From: Blautia sp. AF19-10LB
GTDB taxonomy: Bacteria > Bacillota > Clostridia > Lachnospirales > Lachnospiraceae
Length of the DNA stretch: 45,005 nt
Direction of reading: 5' to 3'
NCBI RefSeq assembly: GCF_003461245.1
Contig: NZ_QTWS01000026.1
Location: 14,858 to 59,862, forward strand
A program made the translations under genes and the position numbers. Shown piece by piece: positions 28,898 through 37,178 of this stretch; the stretch's first letter is position 1; each line of letters opens with the position of its first letter. The notes beneath the pieces were generated by a model that did no database searches, was not told the origin of the DNA, and saw only the letters and a list, made by a program, of their open reading frames with translations.

Positions 28898-28916
28898 CGC
28901 CCCGGTCTTTCTTCTT
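28883..28916 (+). terminator. Terminator overlapping the gene end
   Basis: GACCaGGGC (28883-28891) pairs with GCCCcGGTC (28899-28907), followed by TTTCTTCTT. The left arm lies inside the last codons of the 27332 gene. Confidence 0.8.
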
Positions 28917-29691
28917 ATCCTATCAATTCTGTTAATACTTTTATGAAAAAGATCACGATCACAACCACGATGATCGGCTTAACGATCTTGCTTCCATTAC
29001 TTGTAAAGCAATGGCTTCCCAGATAATTTCCTATCATATTACAGCACCCTGCTGCAAGTCCCAGCGGAATATACGCAGCCCCGTTGAACAGAAATACTGC
29101 AAGTGCCGAAATGTTTGTAGTCAGGTTGATCGCTTTTGTTGTCCCTGCCGCATCATGCAGAGAAAGATGACAAAAAGCTGTAAAAAGCAGCATCAGGAAT
29201 GTGCCTGTTCCCGGTCCATAGATTCCGTCATAAATTCCAACTGCAAATGCGATAACGATACATTTCATGATCAGATTCGGAGTTACTTTATCTACCACTT
29301 CGTAATCTGGATTTTCCTGTAGTGCTTTGCTTCGAAGCACATAAAAAAGAATGATCGGCAGCACGATCAGCATGGCGATCTTCAGTACTTTCTCATCAAT
29401 CATCAGTGTGATCCTTGCCCCAAGTGCAGATCCTATAAAGGCCGCTACAATGGATGGTGCACAGATCTTCCATTTCATAAATCCCTGACGCAGATAATAA
29501 AAAGATGATACTGCTGTTCCCATACTGCTGCTGATCTTATTTGTTGCGATCGCTGTATGCGCCGGCAGACCTACGATCATATAGGCCGGAAGTGAAATCA
29601 GCCCGCCTCCGCCTGCGATCGAATCCACAAAACCTGCCAGAAATACAAAAAAGCATACAACCAGATAGACTAAAACAATGTGTTCTCCCAT
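28915..29691 (-). CDS. TSUP (TauE/SafE) family membrane permease
   Basis: A 258-residue protein with about 8 hydrophobic helices and the TSUP signature GFVDSIAGGGGLISLPA near the N-terminus, repeated as GIYDGIYGPGTGTFLMLLF in the second half, the internal duplication expected of the family. Members export or import sulfur-containing organic anions such as sulfite or sulfoacetate; the substrate here is unknown. Last gene of a three-gene minus-strand unit, 26 bases after the GNAT gene. Confidence 0.9.
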   Translation of the reverse strand: MGEHIVLVYLVVCFFVFLAGFVDSIAGGGGLISLPAYMIVGLPAHTAIATNKISSSMGTAVSSFYYLRQGFMKWKICAPSIVAAFIGSALGARITLMIDEKVLKIAMLIVLPIILFYVLRSKALQENPDYEVVDKVTPNLIMKCIVIAFAVGIYDGIYGPGTGTFLMLLFTAFCHLSLHDAAGTTKAINLTTNISALAVFLFNGAAYIPLGLAAGCCNMIGNYLGSHCFTSNGSKIVKPIIVVVIVIFFIKVLTELIG

Positions 29692-29717
29692 AACTCTCCC
29701 CTTGTTCCTTGTTTATT

Positions 29718-30269
29718 TTATCTCTCAGAAATCAGAGTAGGACGCAGCATCTGCACATACTCTTCATCCAGAACTTCTCTCAGAAAATCCACATACTCCT
29801 GAAAAGACAGTTCCCCATCCGGTGTGAGGATTTCAAAATCTGTATGATATACATTCGCAGACAGCCCGGTCTCTTTCAGACCATTTCTCAGGTAAAAAGC
29901 TTTTCTCCGTCTACGATCCTCTGCATTTTCCGCTTTCTCATCCTGTGTCTCGATCTCAAAGATATATTTCTGGTTCTCAAAATGCGCAAGAAGGACTTCC
30001 AGCCCCTTACTTCCATAGCCACAGCTCCGCTTCTCCGGTGCTATCGCATAGTAATCCAGAAGCACACGATCCCCGCTGATCATATTGATGGCAAGTCCTA
30101 CAAACTCATCTTCATCCACCATCGCAAGCATTTCCATTTTGCCGTCATTGACAAGCTGCTCCATTACATGCAGCGGCTTTTTTTCCTGCTCCGGAAATGC
30201 ATTGTCATACAATTCATAAAGCTGTGCTTTGTATCCCGCTCCCTCATCTGCGATATTTATTAGTTTCAT
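29718..30269 (-). CDS. GNAT-family N-acetyltransferase
   Basis: A 183-residue protein with the GNAT core: LLDYYAIAPEKRSCGYGSKG (about 70-89) provides the acetyl-CoA loop, followed by the EIETQDEKAENAEDRRRRKA and FYLRNGLKET segment typical of the C-terminal strands. The substrate is unknown. GGAGTCGG precedes the ATG. It lies 20 bases after the small gene at 30290 and 26 bases before the permease gene, so the three are probably co-transcribed. Confidence 0.85.
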   Translation of the reverse strand: MKLINIADEGAGYKAQLYELYDNAFPEQEKKPLHVMEQLVNDGKMEMLAMVDEDEFVGLAINMISGDRVLLDYYAIAPEKRSCGYGSKGLEVLLAHFENQKYIFEIETQDEKAENAEDRRRRKAFYLRNGLKETGLSANVYHTDFEILTPDGELSFQEYVDFLREVLDEEYVQMLRPTLISER

Positions 30270-30289
30270 AGTTTTCCGACTCCTGTCTG

Positions 30290-30541
30290 TTAATTGCTGA
30301 TCATATCCGGCCAGGAAAGGATCTCCGCTGAAATCTCCGCTTCATAATCTCCTTCAATATCCTGGCTTCTTCCAGCCTCATAAATATTGGTCTCTGCTCC
30401 CCAGACTCCATCATGATATTCCCACACATGGAATTTCAGGCCGCGGAACATAAAATCAAGGCTTCCGCATCCGTCTTCTTCTGTGTATTCATATTTGATA
30501 TTCTTTTTTTCCAATGCATCCTGTACTTTTTGTAATCGCAT
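30290..30541 (-). CDS. Small conserved-looking protein (83 aa), function unknown
   Basis: Starts MRLQKVQDALEKKNIKYEYT and continues with EEDGCGSLDFMFRGLKFHVW, a compact alpha/beta pattern without signal peptide. The start at 30541 follows a GGGGGGAAG sequence; the in-frame ATG at 30610 would overlap the promoter -10 region. I cannot name a family. First gene of the unit with GNAT and TSUP permease. Confidence 0.7.
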   Translation of the reverse strand: MRLQKVQDALEKKNIKYEYTEEDGCGSLDFMFRGLKFHVWEYHDGVWGAETNIYEAGRSQDIEGDYEAEISAEILSWPDMISN

Positions 30542-30581
30542 TTCTCTTCCCCCCAACTGTTTATCTGCAAAACTGACTACT

Positions 30582-30610
30582 ATTATATGCAAAATACGCC
30601 TGAAAAGCAA
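30582..30610 (-). promoter_or_regulatory. Promoter of the small gene-GNAT-permease unit
   Basis: On the minus strand TTGCTT (30605-30610), 17 bases, TATAAT (30582-30587) preceded by TGCA, 41 bases before the start codon at 30541. Confidence 0.8.
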
Positions 30611-30620
30611 GTTTATCTAC

Positions 30621-30649
30621 TTGCAGATAGATCCGGAATGCTTTATGAT
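30621..30649 (+). promoter_or_regulatory. Promoter of the PLP aminotransferase gene
   Basis: TTGCAG (30621-30626), 17 bases, TATGAT (30644-30649). The two divergent -35 boxes are only 10 bases apart, so one regulator could control both directions. Confidence 0.75.
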
Positions 30650-30686
30650 AGTAAAAGACTAAAAAAATACGAGGAAGTGTACAGCT

Positions 30687-31775
30687 ATGACTACAAAGAT
30701 AGTTTTTCATGGAAGTGACATAGAAAAAATATGTGAGTACTATCATTTAAATAAAGAAGATATCGTAAAATTCGGTGCCAATGTCAATCCGCTTGGACTC
30801 TCATCCAAAGTCAGGGATGCACTGGCTTCAAATATTGACCTTTTTTCTTCCTATCCGGATCGAAATTATACTTCTCTTCGAAATACAATTTCTGAATACT
30901 GCAATATTCCGGCTGACTTTATCCTCCCGGGAAATGGATCCAGCGAGCTGATCTCTCTGTTGATCCAGGAAAGAGCTCCGAAGCATACCCTGATCCTGGG
31001 ACCAACTTATTCCGAATACTCCCGTGAACTTTCTTTCTCCGGAAGCACACAGGAATATTATCATCTTCAGGAAGAACGGGATTTTTGCCTGGATATTGAT
31101 GATCTCTGCAAGACGCTCGAAAATGGTTACGATTTCCTTATTCTCTGTAATCCTAACAACCCGACTTCCTCTGCGATTACCCAGAATGAACTCCGTAAAC
31201 TGATCGCTTTCTGTGCTAAGCATAATATTTTCGTGATGATCGATGAAACTTATGTAGAATTTGCACCGGATATCAATGAGATCACCGCAGTTCCGCTTAC
31301 ACAGGAATTTACGAATCTCATGGTTCTGCGTGGCGTTTCCAAATTCTATGCCGCACCGGGAATGCGTCTTGGCTACGGTGTCACCGGAAATATGGATTTT
31401 CTCGCCAAAATGAGAGAGAAACAGACACCATGGTCCCTCAACAGTCTTGGTGCCTATGCCGGAGAATTAATGTTCAAAGATCAGGAGTATATCCAGAAGA
31501 CCAGAAATCTGATTCTTTCTGAAAGGGACAAACTTTACAAAGAACTGAAAGAACTCCCAACATACAAAGTTTATCCTGCGTATGCAAACTTTATCCTGCT
31601 CAAGATCCAGAAACCGGGACTTACTTCTTCCGATGCCTTCGAAGCCTGCATCAAAGAAGGGCTCATGATCCGTGACTGTGCTTCTTTCCAGTGCCTTGAC
31701 GGAGAATTCATCCGCTTCTGCATCATGATGCCAGAAGATAATACACGTTTACTTAACGTATTAAAGCAGCTGTGA
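30687..31775 (+). CDS. Class I/II PLP-dependent aminotransferase, HisC/CobD-like
   Basis: A 362-residue fold-type I PLP enzyme. LPGNGSSELISL, LCNPNNPTS (substrate/PLP loop), MIDETYVEFAPD (PLP-ring aspartate) and the Schiff-base lysine Lys219 in RGVSKFYAAPGMRLGYG are visible. The N-terminus HGSDIEKICEYYHLNKEDIV with FGANVNPLG resembles threonine-phosphate decarboxylases (CobD) more than typical histidinol-phosphate aminotransferases, but there are no cobalamin or histidine genes nearby, so the substrate is undecided. GAGGAAGTG lies upstream of the ATG. Confidence 0.85.
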   Translation: MTTKIVFHGSDIEKICEYYHLNKEDIVKFGANVNPLGLSSKVRDALASNIDLFSSYPDRNYTSLRNTISEYCNIPADFILPGNGSSELISLLIQERAPKHTLILGPTYSEYSRELSFSGSTQEYYHLQEERDFCLDIDDLCKTLENGYDFLILCNPNNPTSSAITQNELRKLIAFCAKHNIFVMIDETYVEFAPDINEITAVPLTQEFTNLMVLRGVSKFYAAPGMRLGYGVTGNMDFLAKMREKQTPWSLNSLGAYAGELMFKDQEYIQKTRNLILSERDKLYKELKELPTYKVYPAYANFILLKIQKPGLTSSDAFEACIKEGLMIRDCASFQCLDGEFIRFCIMMPEDNTRLLNVLKQL

Positions 31776-31790
31776 TCCAGCTGCTTTTGT
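31763..31790 (+). terminator. Terminator of the aminotransferase gene
   Basis: AAAGCAGCTG (31763-31772) and CAGCTGCTTT (31778-31787) form a perfect 10-bp stem around a 5-base loop that includes the stop codon; the U-run is short (TTTTGTCTT). It also faces the end of the minus-strand regulator gene. Confidence 0.75.
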
Positions 31791-31791
31791 C

Positions 31792-33519
31792 TTATTCTCT
31801 ACTCTCTTTTGCCTTTCGTTTCTCTATCATTTTCCACACAGTTTTACAGAGTTTTGGTTCCTGGATCACAAAGTGGATCGTTGGATTTTTTGTTTTGGAA
31901 AGCATAATCCAATTTTCATCCATAATGGATACCTGAAGATTTCTGAATTTTGGTGCAGAATTTTCGATCAGAATATAATTTGTATGGCTGGCAGCAAAAT
32001 TTCTCGTTTCTTCAAGATGTTTTTTGTATAAATCTGCAGAATACCATAATTCCTGACCGCCAAAGATACCTGCCAGCGGGATAAAACAGAATTGAATATT
32101 CGTCTCCTCCTGCACGGCAACTTCATTTTCCATTTCACTGTGTTTCAAAATATCTTCCACCCTTGTTTTCTGGTTCAGATAATAATACTTCAGCTCTCTT
32201 ATAAATTCAGAAGAAAAATAGTTTTCGGAAATGATCTCATCTAAAGTCGCTTCTGACATTGTGTATAAGGGCAGTGACGGAAGGATATTTCTCCGTTTTC
32301 CCTGCTCCTTCTGATCTTCCAGCAGAAACCTGGAAAATTCCTGTTTATTTTCTTCTCTGTACACTTTCATCAGGACATTTGCCCTTGAGATCAGATTTCG
32401 GATCTGTTTATTGTAATAAGCCACTTCCTCTTTCTTTTCTGTCACATAGTATTTGCTGTCTTCATCGAAGCCCCTGACCGCACCTTCGCGCAGCGCAACT
32501 GCACCTGAAACTCTGATCCCGTTACAAAAATTATTTCTCCGGCTCTGATAAAGACAATAAGACTCCATCTGTCCCGCCATATAAACCGGAATCCATTTTT
32601 CCATCCCAAGAAGAAGTTCATGGAGCGATCTGCTCATATTATGGATAACTACCAGTTTCAAACCTTTTTTCTGCAGAAGCATAAGCCCCTCGATCCATCG
32701 ATTACAAAATTCCGGATTTCCGAAGATATTTTCAACAGGCATATCGCTGTAATGAATTGACGGCTCCATAGATTCCGAAGCCAGCGTCAGCCTGATAAAA
32801 TTCATTTCTGCCTTCATCATTCCTTCTTTTCCATAATATATTTTTCGTGTCGTAAAAGGGAGGGTCACATAGGACTCTCCCGATTTATCAATCTTATGCA
32901 GGCATTCATTCAGATCAAACTCATCTATTTTTCGTAAAAATATATCTGTCGGATCAACCAGTGGATCTTCTCCGGTGCACAGCCATTCCTCCAGTGCTTT
33001 TACAGCTTCTTCATCGTTTCTGATCTTATCCTTCTCAACTCCCAGTAACTGCCGGATCCCTGTACGGTCCGCAATATGATGTTCCAGAATATATGCCGCG
33101 ACCTTTCCTGCAAAATCCTCCGGATCTGCCGGTCGCCTCTGTCCGCTCTTGATTCTCTGAATATAGGAAGGTTCGTAATACAGCTCCTTTGTCATCTTGC
33201 TGACTTTGATCTCAAGCGTATCGATCAGCATATTCAGATTTTTGCGAAATCTCTCATAGTCAAATGAAGTTATTTCCAGCTGCTTCTCAAGTATCTTATA
33301 AAAGTTTTCTCTGGAAAATCCAGTATATTTTTTTCTGTTACTTAAAATCTGCAACCCATCGAGTATTTTTTCTAACTGTTCACTTCTCTGCTCCGGAACT
33401 CTTTTTCCTGAAACATAGCGATTTACCGTACTGGCCGGCAGATTTCCCGCCTCAGCAAGTTCTTTCTGTGTACAGTTCATTTCGTCCAGGCTCTTTCTCA
33501 GTTCTTCATGAAACATCAT
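31792..33519 (-). CDS. Large regulator-like protein with two N-terminal HTH domains (575 aa)
   Basis: The first helix-turn-helix is MNCTQKELAEAGNLPASTVN with RYVSGKRVP (about 14-42), a clear XRE-type unit. A second, less typical one (about 106-130, YYEPSYIQRIKSGQRRP) follows. The remaining 440 residues are soluble and mixed alpha/beta, with no recognised sensor or enzyme motif. GGAAGG lies upstream of tandem ATGs. It is the last chromosomal gene before the second mobile element. The combination of two HTH units and a long unknown domain is frequent in Lachnospiraceae as far as I recall, but the role is not established. Confidence 0.75.
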   Translation of the reverse strand: MMFHEELRKSLDEMNCTQKELAEAGNLPASTVNRYVSGKRVPEQRSEQLEKILDGLQILSNRKKYTGFSRENFYKILEKQLEITSFDYERFRKNLNMLIDTLEIKVSKMTKELYYEPSYIQRIKSGQRRPADPEDFAGKVAAYILEHHIADRTGIRQLLGVEKDKIRNDEEAVKALEEWLCTGEDPLVDPTDIFLRKIDEFDLNECLHKIDKSGESYVTLPFTTRKIYYGKEGMMKAEMNFIRLTLASESMEPSIHYSDMPVENIFGNPEFCNRWIEGLMLLQKKGLKLVVIHNMSRSLHELLLGMEKWIPVYMAGQMESYCLYQSRRNNFCNGIRVSGAVALREGAVRGFDEDSKYYVTEKKEEVAYYNKQIRNLISRANVLMKVYREENKQEFSRFLLEDQKEQGKRRNILPSLPLYTMSEATLDEIISENYFSSEFIRELKYYYLNQKTRVEDILKHSEMENEVAVQEETNIQFCFIPLAGIFGGQELWYSADLYKKHLEETRNFAASHTNYILIENSAPKFRNLQVSIMDENWIMLSKTKNPTIHFVIQEPKLCKTVWKMIEKRKAKESRE

Positions 33520-33618
33520 AAGTGTACCTTCCTGCCAATGCTTTTTTGCACTTTTGTTATTTTATGGTGCATTATAGTATAAAAATATAAACCACGCTTA
33601 TATTTAGTACAAATATTT

Positions 33619-35307
33619 CTATATACGCAACATTATCTCACCATATGCAGATACTTTTCCTTCGTAGCAAGTCCCCCACGGATATGACGCTCCTGCTTGT
33701 TTACATCGAGGACCTTCCTCACTTCCATTGCCAGGGATGGATTGATCATTCTGAGACGTTCTGCACAGTCTTTGTGTTTGGTTGTCACTAATTAGAACGG
33801 TTTCATCTAAGCCTAAATCACCGAAGATTCGTAAGTAAATATCTACGTTACCATCCTTGTCTACTTCAATTTTCTGGATAATCCGTTTAAGCTGTGCATT
33901 GGTCATCTGGTGAACATCGGAAATATCTTCAATCTCTTTAAACGTGCGATTCAAGATTGTTTCCAGTTGTTCACCTTTTGTCAGGTGATAAGCAACCATT
34001 TTCAACTCATTCTCCAGACGCTCGATTTCCTGTTTTGTGCCGCCGATTTTTTCATTCAGTTCCTCACGTGTAATGAGGTCATCGGTGTACATATCCATGT
34101 ATTTCTGACGCATTTTTTGAAGCTTGTGAAGCTGTGCGTTCAATTCCTTTTCGTAATTCAGGTTCTCATCCTTGGCTTTGTAAACCCTCTGGAATTCGCC
34201 TGTTACGTGACGAATTACATTTTTCTTTGCTTTCAGCAGCTCGGAAAAGTATTCGGACAGAACTTCAATCAACTCTTCCTCGTCCACTGTCTGAGCATTC
34301 GGGCAGCTATCCGCCCCACGTCCATTATGACCGGAACATACCCAGCGAATATAAGTATTCTTATAAGTACGAACAGTTCGTCGAAATGACCAGCCACATT
34401 CCTTACATTTAATCAGAGTAGAAAACAAATACTTATTGCTCTGCCGTTCCTTTGTTAATTTAAAAGTCTTGCTTCTGCACTCCAAAATCTCCTGTGCCTT
34501 TTCATACATTTCCGGCTCAATAATCCGCAGTTCCGGACGTTCTGTTACCATCCACTCCGTTTCATCTTTTTCCGTTCTCTGTCCGGTCAGGAAGTCAGTT
34601 ACTTCCTGCTTTCCATTGATAATTTTTCCGGTATAAAGTTCATTCGTTAAAATCCGGCACGTCGCATTCTGGCTCCACTGACAATTACGCTTTGTTCGGA
34701 TGCCTTTCGCATTCAGCATGTTTGCAATCTTGGCGGCACCATATCCTTCTTCGATATACCATTTATAAATCTGCCTGATAACAGCTGCTTCTTCCTCGTT
34801 GATTGCCAAATTAAAGTAATCTCCAATGGTTTTATCATATCCGTACACAATATTCGGAACTCGTCCTTTTTCAGCATTCATTTTCTTGCCGAATTTCACA
34901 CGCTTTGAAGTATTGGCACTTTCTTCCTGCGCCAATGCACCGAAGATTGTCAGAACAAATTCACTGTTTCCCATGCTGGTCATGTTGGCCGTCAAAAACT
35001 GTGTCTCGATTCCTAATGCTTTCAGTTTGCGGACATTCTGCAGAAGGTCTACAGTATTTCTGGCAAAGCGAGAGATGTCCTTTACTACTACCATATCAAA
35101 TAGTCCATGTTCAGCATCAGCCATCATGCGTAAAAATTCTTTTCGATTTTTTATTTTCGTGCCTGAAATACCCTCATCTGCATATAATCTAACTAAGTTG
35201 TCACCAGTACGCTGGGTGTACTCAGAGAAAAATTGCTTTTGAGCTTCCAGACTGTTGAGCTGATCAGCTTTATCAGTGGAGACACGACAATAAGCAGCTA
35301 TATTCAT
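33619..35307 (-). CDS. Large serine recombinase (integrase of the second element)
   Basis: 562 residues from the ATG at 35307, which follows AAAGG; the frame is open 40 codons further upstream but that part is promoter. The resolvase domain starts MNIAAYCRVSTDKADQLNSL with the nucleophile Ser10 and contains KDISRFARN (76-84). The recombinase domain spans about 155-290. A zinc ribbon uses Cys301, Cys304, Cys324 and Cys335, followed by a coiled coil (about 385-440). This is the TnpX/TndX-type architecture. The last about 56 residues are read out of frame from the remnant of the target gene (33633-33791), so the native tail probably ends near residue 506 in other insertions. Confidence 0.93.
   Translation of the reverse strand: MNIAAYCRVSTDKADQLNSLEAQKQFFSEYTQRTGDNLVRLYADEGISGTKIKNRKEFLRMMADAEHGLFDMVVVKDISRFARNTVDLLQNVRKLKALGIETQFLTANMTSMGNSEFVLTIFGALAQEESANTSKRVKFGKKMNAEKGRVPNIVYGYDKTIGDYFNLAINEEEAAVIRQIYKWYIEEGYGAAKIANMLNAKGIRTKRNCQWSQNATCRILTNELYTGKIINGKQEVTDFLTGQRTEKDETEWMVTERPELRIIEPEMYEKAQEILECRSKTFKLTKERQSNKYLFSTLIKCKECGWSFRRTVRTYKNTYIRWVCSGHNGRGADSCPNAQTVDEEELIEVLSEYFSELLKAKKNVIRHVTGEFQRVYKAKDENLNYEKELNAQLHKLQKMRQKYMDMYTDDLITREELNEKIGGTKQEIERLENELKMVAYHLTKGEQLETILNRTFKEIEDISDVHQMTNAQLKRIIQKIEVDKDGNVDIYLRIFGDLGLDETVLISDNQTQRLCRTSQNDQSIPGNGSEEGPRCKQAGASYPWGTCYEGKVSAYGEIMLRI
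33633..33791 (-). pseudogene. 3' remnant (52 codons) of the chromosomal target gene
   Basis: In another frame of the minus strand, codons from 33791 to the TAA at 33633-33635 encode ...CAERLRMINPSLAMEVRKVL, then DVNKQERHIRGGLATKEKYL and HMVR. The composition is protein-like, with a conserved-looking RHIRGGLATKEKY end. An in-frame TAA lies directly upstream (33792-33794), so this is the cut-off tail of a gene whose front part should lie beyond the right end of the element. I cannot identify the gene. Confidence 0.6.
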
Positions 35308-35352
35308 ATCTAATACCTTTCTGTTATATTTAAGTCGTTCTGTTACAACTTT

Positions 35353-35380
35353 ATTGTACCATCTAAAATGTAATTGTAAA
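35353..35380 (-). promoter_or_regulatory. Promoter of the serine recombinase
   Basis: On the minus strand TTTACA (35375-35380), 16 bases, TACAAT (35353-35358), 46 bases before the ATG. Together with the terminator at 35385-35419 it separates recombinase expression from the cargo operon. Confidence 0.6.
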
Positions 35381-35384
35381 TAGC

Positions 35385-35419
35385 AAAATAAGGAATACCC
35401 TTTCTTCAGAATATTCCTT
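35385..35419 (-). terminator. Terminator of the AlbA_2/HEPN cargo operon
   Basis: AAGGAATA and TATTCCTT (35412-35419 and 35390-35397) form an 8-bp stem with a 14-base loop, followed on the minus strand by ATTTTGC. It starts 8 bases after the HEPN gene stop. Confidence 0.65.
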
Positions 35420-35426
35420 ATATGCA

Positions 35427-37151
35427 TTACTCTTCGATAAAAAAATTTTCTAACAATAGCATAATGGATTGTTCATCAACATTACCTGGTTCTTTTAAAT
35501 TTTTTTTCTTTTTATTCAATAACAAATATGTATCTGTAAAAACATCTTGTATCGTCCCAAGGCATTTATCTTTTGCTAATTTAACCATCAACTCAAGAAT
35601 TACACGATCCACATAGATATGCAAATGTTCTCCTAACATTTGTATTCGTTTATGGCTTTCCCCTGCATGAACAATAGCATTTCTAAGCCTATATAAGCGA
35701 TAAAGATGCCATTCAATTCTTTGACAATACTTTTCGGAAAGATGCCATAATTTTTCGCGATTTTCTCTTTGTTCATATAAGTTATATATTTTATAACGTA
35801 TATTGGGATAATACTTAAGCTCATTCGCAAAATAATCTTCTCGATATTTCTCATATTTTTCAAGAAATATAAAGCCTGCGATTTTACAAATCTCTTTATC
35901 GAATTCTGTTATATCTTTAAGCAACAAACTTACTTTTCGATTACCTAAATTATTTTTCAAATCGTCAAGTATATTAGAAAATATGCATTCGAAATAGTCA
36001 TTTTGTAGAATGGAAACTATATTATCAGTAACGCTTTCAATTTTGGATTTTGAACTATCTGTAACACTTGCAACCTCCAACGCTGACCACAAATTAAGAA
36101 ATGCATCATTTAAGTCTTGTTGATTTAATGCCGCATTATGCAAATCAACAATCTTATTAAGCTGAGAATAAGTTTCCTTTCCTTTTTCTTGGCATCCCAA
36201 AACAATTGTATCTATTTCAGTTTTAAAATTTTCTCGTGGCTCAGGCTTGATACTTTTATACCCAAACGCTTTTACGGGAAGAATTATTCCCTCTTGGGTA
36301 TCTTGTCGAATTACCAATCCGTTTTTACCTATTACACTGATATTATCATTCAAAAAAACTTCTAAATATCTCAAAAAAATTTCTAATGCAGAATACGCTC
36401 GTTTCATTGCTGAATAATTATCATATGCCTTTGTTTCCATAACCCCTATAAAGGACTTTTGCTTTCTTTTAATCTGTTTAAAGCAACCATCATCTTCAAA
36501 CGAAATATGCAATCTTTCATTTAACAACTTTTGATATGGCTTTAATTTTTCATAAAAAACAAAGTACACTTTGTATTTACCAATTTCAAAATCAAACCTA
36601 TTCAAAAAAATCTGTGCTTTTTTTTCTGGATCATTTATACTTTCCTCAAATATATTTCTCAGGAATCTATATATATATTCCGATGAATATCCATGCCATA
36701 GCAAAAAAGCAAGCCAAGCACGAAGTCCTTTTTCAATTTCTGTTTTACGGTTTGATTCCGACAAATTTTCTTTCAAGTATTTACAACATATTTCATAGTA
36801 CTTTTTCTTTGGTATCTTATTGAATATATAATGTACCGCTGTTCTTTGATCTTTATCTAAAAATTTTGCCATCTCTTCAATAACTTCATATTTATACAAC
36901 TCTCGAACAATAACGTCTGTCATTAAACTCGACTTAATCTCTTTTGCAATTATATCTAATTGATATTGCTTAATACTCCCTTTCACCACATCTTTTTCAG
37001 TATCAACATATTCTTCTAATAATGTTTGTGTATTATGAACAGGCGCTTTAACAATATCATCTGAATAATGAAACAACATTTCTTGTAGTCTTTGAACAAA
37101 AAATAAATATCCATCCTTAGTAGATGTCCAATCTTGTGTAATATATTTCAT
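35427..37151 (-). CDS. HEPN-domain (Apea-like) protein, putative toxin/RNase-type effector (574 aa)
   Basis: The C-terminal part contains WHLSEKYCQRIEWHLYRLYR followed by LRNAIVHAGES, in which Arg490-Asn-Ala-Ile-Val-His495 fits the Rx4-6H motif of HEPN RNases, and surrounding hydrophobic helices fit an Apea-like HEPN domain. The N-terminal about 430 residues are helical and unrecognised, with no membrane segment or signal peptide. HEPN proteins are frequent effectors in antiphage and toxin systems, cutting RNA. The gene is markedly more A/T-rich than its neighbours. It starts 27 bases after the AlbA_2-ATPase gene and surely shares its transcript. Function is inferred. Confidence 0.75.
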   Translation of the reverse strand: MKYITQDWTSTKDGYLFFVQRLQEMLFHYSDDIVKAPVHNTQTLLEEYVDTEKDVVKGSIKQYQLDIIAKEIKSSLMTDVIVRELYKYEVIEEMAKFLDKDQRTAVHYIFNKIPKKKYYEICCKYLKENLSESNRKTEIEKGLRAWLAFLLWHGYSSEYIYRFLRNIFEESINDPEKKAQIFLNRFDFEIGKYKVYFVFYEKLKPYQKLLNERLHISFEDDGCFKQIKRKQKSFIGVMETKAYDNYSAMKRAYSALEIFLRYLEVFLNDNISVIGKNGLVIRQDTQEGIILPVKAFGYKSIKPEPRENFKTEIDTIVLGCQEKGKETYSQLNKIVDLHNAALNQQDLNDAFLNLWSALEVASVTDSSKSKIESVTDNIVSILQNDYFECIFSNILDDLKNNLGNRKVSLLLKDITEFDKEICKIAGFIFLEKYEKYREDYFANELKYYPNIRYKIYNLYEQRENREKLWHLSEKYCQRIEWHLYRLYRLRNAIVHAGESHKRIQMLGEHLHIYVDRVILELMVKLAKDKCLGTIQDVFTDTYLLLNKKKKNLKEPGNVDEQSIMLLLENFFIEE

Positions 37152-37178
37152 TTTTCATCCCCCTCGCATTTTTGTAAA

